Shown piece after piece: positions 57,263 through 64,000 of a DNA stretch of 64,000 bases (position 1 is its first letter; every line of letters begins with the position of its first letter). Under the pieces are notes generated by a model. It searched no databases, was not told the DNA's origin, and worked only from the letters and a program-made list of their open reading frames with translations. The stretch comes from Phlebotomus papatasi (Eukaryota; Arthropoda; Insecta; Diptera; Psychodidae), in the NCBI RefSeq assembly GCF_024763615.1, contig NC_077224.1, forward strand, positions 77,758,712-77,822,711. Reading direction: 5' to 3'. A program made the position numbers and the translations under genes.

Positions 57263-58291
57263 ATGAAGACAAATATTTTTGCAATCTCAATAATTGTATT
57301 TATTAAGATAAGTAAGTTTATTTTGGAAATTTTGGTAAAATATTGTACTAAAAGAACTATCTTTTTTAGTGACTGTGTATTGCTTTGGTTGGGCACCATC
57401 GCATGTCGGGATTTGCCAATCTCCGATTGACATTAGACCAGAAACATGTATAAGAGAACACCCTAGCACACTGGAGCTACAAAATTTTGATGTCCAACCC
57501 AACTCAATGCTCGTAGAAAATAATGGATACACTGTTCAATTTTCCTTTGAGTTCGGACAAAATGCTCCTTATATAAATACACAAATGCAAAATGCATTAA
57601 AAGTATATAAACTTGCGCAGTTGCATTTCCACATTGGAGATGATGACTAGTAAGTTAATTATACGAAGTTTATTTTCTGAGTATTTGATTTCATGTTTGA
57701 GCGCTCGTTTCACAATGAAAATATCAAGAGTTCGAATCTCTTCCAGATCAACTCACTTTACCAATTAATATTATATAAATAATACCTCCTATTTTTTTTG
57801 TTTTTCATGTTCTTTACAGTGAGGGATCGGAACATACAATAGATGAAATGTATTACTCTTTCGAAATCCACTTAGTTTTCTTCAATTCAGCGTACCATGA
57901 CGCAACTGCAGCAACCTCGTTTCACGATGGATTGCTTGTGTTATCCATCTTATTTCTACATTCGGACTATGCTCAAAACTTACCATTTACTGAGTACTTA
58001 CACAATGCTAAGTATTCTGGTGAGAAATACTTCGTAGCAAACAATTTGCTGCATCATAGACTGATTGACTTCATCAGATACGAAAACTTTCAATATGTCC
58101 GCTATGCTGGTAGTTTGACTACGCCGTCATATGCAGAAACTGTAACGTGGTTTGTATCTACTGACATAAGATTTATTAATGAAATGGATTTACGTATTAT
58201 TCGAGGGATCGAAGGTGATGCTGGTCTAATAGCTGGAAACATGCGTCCAGTTCAACCAAACAACGGACGCAAGTGCTACAAAAACTACTGA
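57263..58291 (+). CDS. divergent alpha-carbonic anhydrase 3 of the cluster
   Basis: Predicted exons 57263-57311, 57370-57649 and 57820-58291 join to 266 residues. Exon 1 encodes only a hydrophobic M-K-T-N-I-F-A-I-S-I-I-V-F leader, and the mini-exon and N-terminal extension of copies 1 and 2 are missing. The remaining intron phases (1, 2) are the same. The domain starts C-F-G-W-A-P and has the Q-S-P-I-D-I motif. Zinc ligands persist: H102, H104 (L-H-F-H-I-G) and H127 (E-I-H-L-V-F). The His64 position is Y70 (N-G-Y-T-V-Q). The active-site loop is G-S-L-T-T-P-S-Y with no Cys, and the partner Cys is also lost. It may be slow or have a non-catalytic role. The frame is intact and AATAAA follows at 58322-58327. 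Confidence 0.88.
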
Positions 58292-58379
58292 AAAAGCACA
58301 CCTTTTTGCAAGATAATCGAAAATAAATTCAGATGTTTGCTCCGTTTGCTTTTTCTGATTTTTAAAATTATCAATATAA

Positions 58380-58926
58380 TCAGTCTCATCTTCACGAGTG
58401 ATTGTAAGATGGATGCAGAACTGCCGTCGGGGATCGGCCAAGCTTCTCTAGCAATGAGGGAAACTTGGCAGAAGCGTGGTAAGGAAGGCCGAGCTTAGTC
58501 GTTCGGCTAAATTATCGGTTTTCAAAAGCTGTATTTTCCTATTCTCACTCATGGTCATGAGATTTGGGTAATGATAAGTGATCGCGAGTACAAGCTGTTG
58601 ATATGAGGTACCTCCAGGCGGTTAAGGGAATCACTTGCCGAGATCGAGTGAGGAATGTAAATGTAGCCGTTCGTGAGGGGCTGAGAGGAGAGGAGTTGCT
58701 TCAACAACTACAACTTCGATGATATGGTCATGTTCAACGTATGAATAAAGAAAGATACCCCAGAAAAGCTATGCAAACCATTGCGAGGAGACCTCGACCT
58801 CAAGTCAGATCTAGGACAAAGTGGCTGAATCAAATTCACAATATTGCCTTAAAATGCCTTAAAATTGACCGCGAACATCTTTCTGAAGTGGCGGAAAGTC
58901 AAATATTCTCAGTCATAGGGGTTTAA
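58380..58926 (+). pseudogene. C-terminal fragment of a non-LTR retrotransposon polyprotein
   Basis: Successive pieces match the end of endonuclease/reverse-transcriptase elements: L-P-I-L-T-H-G-H-E-I-W (family Y-G-x-E-x-W), A-V-K-G-I-T-C-R-D-R-V-R-N (family I-x-x-R-D-R-x-R-N), L-R, then Y-G-H-V-Q-R-M and R-P-R-T/S-R-T-K-W-L (family G-R-P-x-x-R-W). In-frame stops occur before the last block. It is from a different clade than the Jockey-like piece at 55.7-56.5 kb and lies just after carbonic anhydrase 3. Confidence 0.75.
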
Positions 58927-61900
58927 AATCTTAAAAAACCTATAAGATACTCAGCATGTAAAAATCTCAACTTGAAATCACTCTTCTGTAAAGTTGGCCA
59001 TTTGCGACTTATTCGTTTTATATTCTGAGCCGTCGTCGCTATATTCTTACTTGAAATAAGTTACCCTATGAATTCTGAAGTTGGTTTGATACGTGGAATT
59101 CATCCCCAAAAATGCCTCATAGTGGCATAAAAGTAGCATTACGTCTTTCAAGACCGCAGCCTAATCAGCAAACCTTTCACATTTTAATCAAAAATATCGT
59201 ACTTCAGGAATTAATCGAGGTTCTTCAAAAAATATCCTAGATTTGGATATCCATATAGTTTATAATCGTCCACAAGCATTGAATTTTTATCGATTCTAAA
59301 TAGTTCGAAAAATTGTTTTTCCAAGAATATTTAATATTTCCCTTTGGGTATTCAAAATCCCAAAAGAGACGATAGAGTTATTATTAAACGATCGTTTTTA
59401 TTTAAAAAAAAAATGCGTCCTGAAGATTGCTTGATCCTTAACGATTCCTACATTCCGAAATGGTAAGACAAAGGGAATACCTGATCCCCGCGGATGAATA
59501 CATCGCGAATTAGTGGGAAAAACGAGGTAGCTAACGGACATTTGTAATAAAAACAGTTCCAGAACAGGTTTCATAACTGGAAATGGGATTCTAACCCCTT
59601 GAAAAACCAGGCGGATACCCGGGTTTTCAAGAAGCGTGGGTGGACCCAGCGTTACGAACATTAGTCGAAATCGAAAGTGACTTTTTGAACCAAAGCTAGT
59701 AATTAATTTCGGTTGGCGGCTGGATTTTTTTTTAATTTTAACGTATAATAGGGGAAACCGCTACAGAATTCGTCAGGGGTAGAATTAGACAGTTCAGTGT
59801 TAAGGGAAGATTTCATAGCTTTGTAATGTTGCAGCTCAGTAAAAGTTGATTTTTTTCCAAGTTATTAAATGAATTTCATCCATGGTCATATATTCTAATA
59901 GCTAGTGCAACACCTCACATCTCCTGACGAACTTGAGAGCCTAGGTCTTTTTTCTTAGGTTCAAAAAACAAAAATAAAAAAATGAGCCCAGAATTGTAAC
60001 TTTAATGAAACTTTTTAAGGATTTTTTCACATTTTAAATGCCTTTTCGAAAAAACAACAATAATAGATAAATAGATGGTTTATCAGAGTTAATATTTACT
60101 GTGAAAGTCTTTTGCTCGAAGTGGGCTTTATTATGACTGGTGGAAAATTCATACACATTACCATTTCGGCAGCTCGGGAAAATCAAACTTTTGCAGCATC
60201 AGAACCATTTGCCAAAATTATTGATCACAAACTTTGGGAATTTCTAACTGTTTTGGGTCATACTGTGCACACCGGTCTGGAATATATGTCCCATCCAGAG
60301 GTTTCATTTAATAAGTTCACAAAACGATAAAAGATTTAATAAGTTTACGAAAAACTAGGAAGATGAAACATCATCAGATGTTTTTGTGTTTTACTTCTGT
60401 CATTTCAAACATTTAACGCAAAATATGCTTATGGTAGGTGTGATTCTTTTATTGACTGTTTCAATCTTCCATATTGCATTTTAAATTAGTCGTTCATTTT
60501 CGAAATCAGTGATGTTTAAAACGTGTTTTGTGTAAGACTGATTGGAGGTGTTAGAGAAAATCCAAGGGTTAGAATAGGTGTGATTATAAGAGAATCATTA
60601 CCTAAGTGATTCTCAGAATGCAGTGCAAAAATGGTTTTCCAAGTTTCACCAAAATATGTATTAGAAAAATATGATAAAATTGAATTTTTACTGCATGATA
60701 CCTCCTACTAACGGTTAAAGTAAGCACATGAAAGTTCCATCTAAACATTGATGTGCAAATTTTTGTGTCAGGCGTAATGTTTACGGTGAACATGAGGAGT
60801 ACAGTAGAGTCTCGCTATAGTCCATATTTGGTTTCAAATTTGACACTTGGGTCGCACTATAGTCCATGTAATTTTTTAAAATTATCAACGATTTTTAGTA
60901 TTGAAATTGCACGAAATTGCTCCACTTTCTTTGCGATTGTGGTACTTGTCCTTGCTCTCTTCATTGTGGATCACAATTATCACAACTACTAAATAAAGTT
61001 TGCCAAAAATATTAAAATAATTATGCATGTCGCATACTAAAAAACATAATCTAACTTAAAATCAGTGTTTTGAAATCAACGGTCGATAAATTGTGGACTA
61101 TAGAGCGATGGCCTATAGCGAGACTCTACTGTACATAAGTGGCCAAATTCTGTACATAGCTGAGCAAACCTGAGCAACTTCGTAAAAATTGTCAATAAAT
61201 TTTATTTTCCTTTGATTTTGAGGATTTTGTGATTGTGAATTATGAAATTAAATTAGTAAGATATTTTGAAAAAAGGACCGAAAAAAAATCCTAATAAGGC
61301 ACAGTTTATAAGAAAAAACGTTTGTTACGATAAGAAAAAAAATATCACGAGATTTTAAGTTTTAACTGCTCGAACTCCAAGAGAGTATAGTTTTCACAAT
61401 CCATTTTTTTTCAAATTCTCATCATCCTGGCTGCTAAACGGTAAGAGATATTGACCTCCGGTCTTCGGTGACCCCCCCCCCCCAGAAGTCAGCATTCTCT
61501 AGCGAACTAACTTACCCAAAGTACCCCCACCCCTTCAATCCCCCCAAAACATGTTTTTTTGACACTTGCAAAAATTTGGCCCTAGCGATTTCAATGATTT
61601 TTTAATAAAAGAACGTAAGACATTTTTTGCGGTTTTCGATAGTTTACAAAATCTAAATTGATTACATTTCGATTTCGTTCAAGATGACAGCCAGCTCTGA
61701 AGAAAAAGAAAATATAAACATAACTGAATTTAGGGTACCCATAAGATAAGGTAATAATTTTTTTTTGTCAAAAAGAGAAAATATTTGACCATAAAAAAAT
61801 AATAGACTTAGTGGACACCTTCAATAAACTTTATCATTATAAATGAAGTGGTCAGATAAAGCACTAAAAGTTTCTTCCAAGAAATCAGCCATGATGATAG

Positions 61901-62805
61901 CATTCTGGTAGCATAAGTGTAAAGAATTAAAGACAAAACTCAAAATCTCACTGGAATTGCTTTTAATATCTGCATTTCAAACAGTTTCACAAAAAAATGC
62001 TCACAAAATTGACAGAGAGACAGACTTTCTTACGCAAAAGAAAAAGGTTGGTCAAAAAAAAAATAAATTAAAAAAATGGATTATAAATATAACATTTCTC
62101 ACAAAAATATATAAATATGCAATATTTCTTTTTTTCTCTCTAAAATTATAATCTTGAGATTAGAATGACTGGAAGTGGAATTTGAATGCATGTATATCAT
62201 CTTCTATGTAATAATTTTTTATTTTTTCTTTCATTTAATATATATTGAATTTTTTAGTGTTTTTTTTAATATTCATCAACATGGAAAAAACAATTTTGAA
62301 CAAGAAACTTGCTAGAATGTTTCCGCTAAAAATTTGTACGATTTATTATTCAGTTTTAAATTTCCTCAACTATTTTTTTTAGATATTCTATTTATCATTT
62401 TTTTTAGTGAAAATTAAGCAAGGAAATTCACTTGTTTTTAGCACACATTTAAAATATTAGTTACCATTTAGTATCCAATTTGATTTGATATAAAATGAAC
62501 AATGTATTTGTTGAAAAAAGGGCAGTGGACAATTGTTATCCATTCAATAAATTGCGCAACGGAATGCGTATCTTTCTGCATTAGATTTTCACATGAATTC
62601 CTTAGCCGTTTAAAGATTGCGAATATATTTTGTTCGTCTGACGAGGAGGCAACAAGAGGTGAGACCTGTTGAGAATTTCCCTAACTCTGAAATGTTCAAA
62701 ACTTGTCGAGGAATGTCGATTTTATCAGTGAGAATCTACAATAAAAATAGTTCTTTGAGAAAAATATTCCTGAAAATAAAATCAAAAAGAAAAATTTCCA
62801 CATAC
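58927..62805. other. intergenic or intronic, nothing coding recognised
   Basis: Contains the MITE 60802-61131, a fragment ending in TAGGTGTGATT near 60573-60600 that resembles the one at 37.6 kb, a run of 12 C at 61472-61483 and AT-rich filler. A frame of 72 codons at 60112-60330 is unbroken but unrecognised. The left part may be intron of the DDAH gene, whose next exon was not found. Confidence 0.4.
60802..61131. mobile_element. CAGTAGAGTCTCGC-family MITE
   Basis: CAGTAGAGTCTCGCTATAGT at the left, CCTATAGCGAGACTCTACTG at the right, TA flanks (60800-60801, 61132-61133), 330 bp. Internal CTATAGTCCA words and complements. Confidence 0.82.
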
Positions 62806-63030
62806 CTGATGTGATACGGGAATTTCTTCAATTGATCTGTGAATAAGTGTTCCATTGATATAGAGAACATTGGCAGCTTTTTCCTCAGACAGTGTCAATG
62901 TTTGATAGGTATAACTTGCTTCACGTTCAATTCTCTTTAGAATCTCCTGAGATTCTTTTGTATTGCAAACAACCAACAAATCGGGAGCACCCATTGATAT
63001 ATAATACTTCAAATGGTGATGTTCAGTCAC
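62806..63030 (-). CDS. DDAH: internal exon of dimethylarginine dimethylaminohydrolase (DDAH)
   Basis: A 75-codon exon bounded by TTTTAG and CAG/GTATG, phase 0 on both sides. It encodes H-L-K-Y-Y-I-S-M-G-A-P-D-L-L, then L-T-L-S-E-E-K-A-A-N-V-L-Y-I-N and L-I-H-R-S-I-E-E-I-P. These match the DDAH segment H-L-K-S-x-C-S-M, I/V-P-D-D-x-A-A-N-x-x-Y-I/L-N, L-x-H-R. The His of H-L-K is the family's catalytic histidine. DDAH hydrolyses methylated arginines (ADMA) to citrulline and dimethylamine and thereby relieves inhibition of nitric-oxide synthase. The 5' exons should lie beyond 63030 and the 3' exon, carrying the catalytic Cys, below 62806; neither was found in the window. Confidence 0.82.
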
Positions 63031-64000
63031 CTAAAAGGCATCACAACCTATTAAACCATGTGAAAAATGTTCACTTTTAACTATTTAAAATACTTTATAT
63101 AGCAGAAAAAAGTGTAATTTTTAATATAAGGAAACTTTTAGCTGTATTTTATTTACTTAATTTTTTACAGTGCATTTTTTTGTCAATGTACTGTGCTAAG
63201 GCGTGAATAAAGTAGGAAGTTTTATTTTTATTATTTTTTTTGCACTTTTAATAAAGCCTGCGTCTGTGTTTATTAAAGCAAGTTATGCAAGAAAATTAAG
63301 ATTAAAAGATTGTGGCAAGAACAGAATTTTATAAAAAATATAGCTATTTAACGATTTTTTTTAAATTTACAACGAATCAATCAGAGAAAAACACATTATC
63401 AAGAGTTCTACCCCTGATCGTTCACTGAAAGAAATCCGAAAAAGTTAAAATAACATTCCGGAAATGTTAATTTTACCCTGCAGTATTGATTCAAATTCGG
63501 TGTAAATATTACCCTTTTTAGGTGTATTGGGGGTTAAAGTTACTCTTTTTCATGTTAATTTTACCCTTAAAAAGGTATAAAATTAACATTAAAAAATGTT
63601 GATATATTTTTACACCTAAAAAGTGTTAAAGTTATGAGGAAAAAGTTAATCGCACCCCCGTTTTTTCTCAGTGTTTACATTGCGCAGCGTGGATTGAACA
63701 AATCTCGTACCAAAAACGCAATAATAATCTGTTCCGGTTCATAAAAGAAAACAAAGTAGCTTAATGATTTGTTATAACAATGTCAATTGCAAAAGTTCTA
63801 ATATAATTCTTACATCTTATAAAAACCTCTTGCTTAAATTTGCTTTGGAAAACGCGCAATTAGGAACAGGTTATTGAGTAGTCATTATAAAAATTCATTA
63901 CGCTAATAACGGAATTTTGAAACAGCTTTACAAGTTTCGGACAAAAATTACTCATCGGTTCATAACCGGTTCATGACCGATTTGAACGGATTTATAAATC
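63031..64000. other. probable DDAH intron with a MITE
   Basis: Upstream (5') of the DDAH exon on the minus strand; no further exon recognised. It contains MITE family C copy 3; the rest is AT-rich. Confidence 0.45.
63423..63673. mobile_element. MITE family C, copy 3
   Basis: CACTGAAAGAAATCCGAAAA at the left, TTTTTTCTCAGTG at the right, in the opposite orientation to copies 1 and 2. The flanking dinucleotide is TT on both sides instead of TA. 251 bp. Confidence 0.82.

Noticed and set aside
59398..59661. 87-codon minus-strand frame with Pro/Phe-rich content
   Set aside because: No recognisable domain and near the decayed retrotransposon; too little to support a gene.
60112..60330. 72-codon plus-strand frame
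   Set aside because: No family recognised, no splice or promoter context; unbroken by chance is possible at this length.
61472..61483. Run of 12 C followed by other C-rich tracts
   Set aside because: A simple homopolymer in a region resembling the G-rich repeats at 18.5-18.7 kb; length may also be a sequencing error.
1..64000. CRISPR arrays, operons, ribosome binding sites
   Set aside because: The repeats are palindromic transposons and genes have spliceosomal introns; the sequence is eukaryotic.

Overview
The window looks like AT-rich nuclear DNA from an insect, most likely a nematoceran dipteran. This is an inference from the gene families (MADF-BESS regulator, sesB-type ADP/ATP carrier, secreted alpha-carbonic anhydrases), the short GT-AG introns, and the large number of short palindromic DNA transposons. 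There are no operons, CRISPR arrays or prokaryotic features. Exon boundaries were worked out by hand from splice sites and reading phase; none is confirmed by transcripts.

Layout, left to right. 1-2.9 kb: last exon (+) of an ER-phagy receptor of the RETREG/FAM134 type, preceded by an intron with two foldback elements. 5.6-6.6 kb: tRNA m1G9 methyltransferase TRMT10 (-, three exons), head-to-head with GOT1 at 7.2-7.8 kb (+, three exons). 8.2-13.1 kb: nested foldback elements and a tRNA-derived SINE. 14.0-22.6 kb: ADP/ATP carrier (-, four exons) with a 7.5 kb intron packed with transposon remnants, and a candidate promoter with E-boxes and a CRE at 22.7-23.2 kb. 24.3-25.9 kb: a GC-richer block with a frameshifted coding remnant. 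28.7-29.5 kb: a single-exon MADF-BESS protein (-). 29.9-32.2 kb: a foldback element with internal repeats and an embedded TATA/Inr arrangement, then a decayed Tc1/IS630-type transposase. 39.8-58.3 kb: three alpha-carbonic anhydrase genes in tandem (+). 55.7-58.9 kb: two non-LTR retrotransposon fragments around the third one. 62.8-63.0 kb: one exon (-) of dimethylarginine dimethylaminohydrolase.

The carbonic anhydrase cluster is the main coding story. Copies 1 and 2 share a signal-peptide exon with an N-terminal extension, a mini-exon carrying a Y-G-Y motif, and two catalytic-domain exons with identical intron phases. Both keep the zinc ligands and the His64 equivalent. Copy 3 keeps the three zinc ligands but has lost the mini-exon, the extension, the His64 equivalent and the conserved cysteine pair.

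The other striking feature is the repeat landscape. At least ten families of palindromic, mostly TA-flanked elements occur, several inserted into each other. They include a filled/empty-site pair, two elements abutting at one TA, an insertion with a 5-bp target duplication, and a candidate TTAA-flanked piggyBac-type element. A large inverted repeat with nearly identical arms lies in intron 1 of the second carbonic anhydrase gene.
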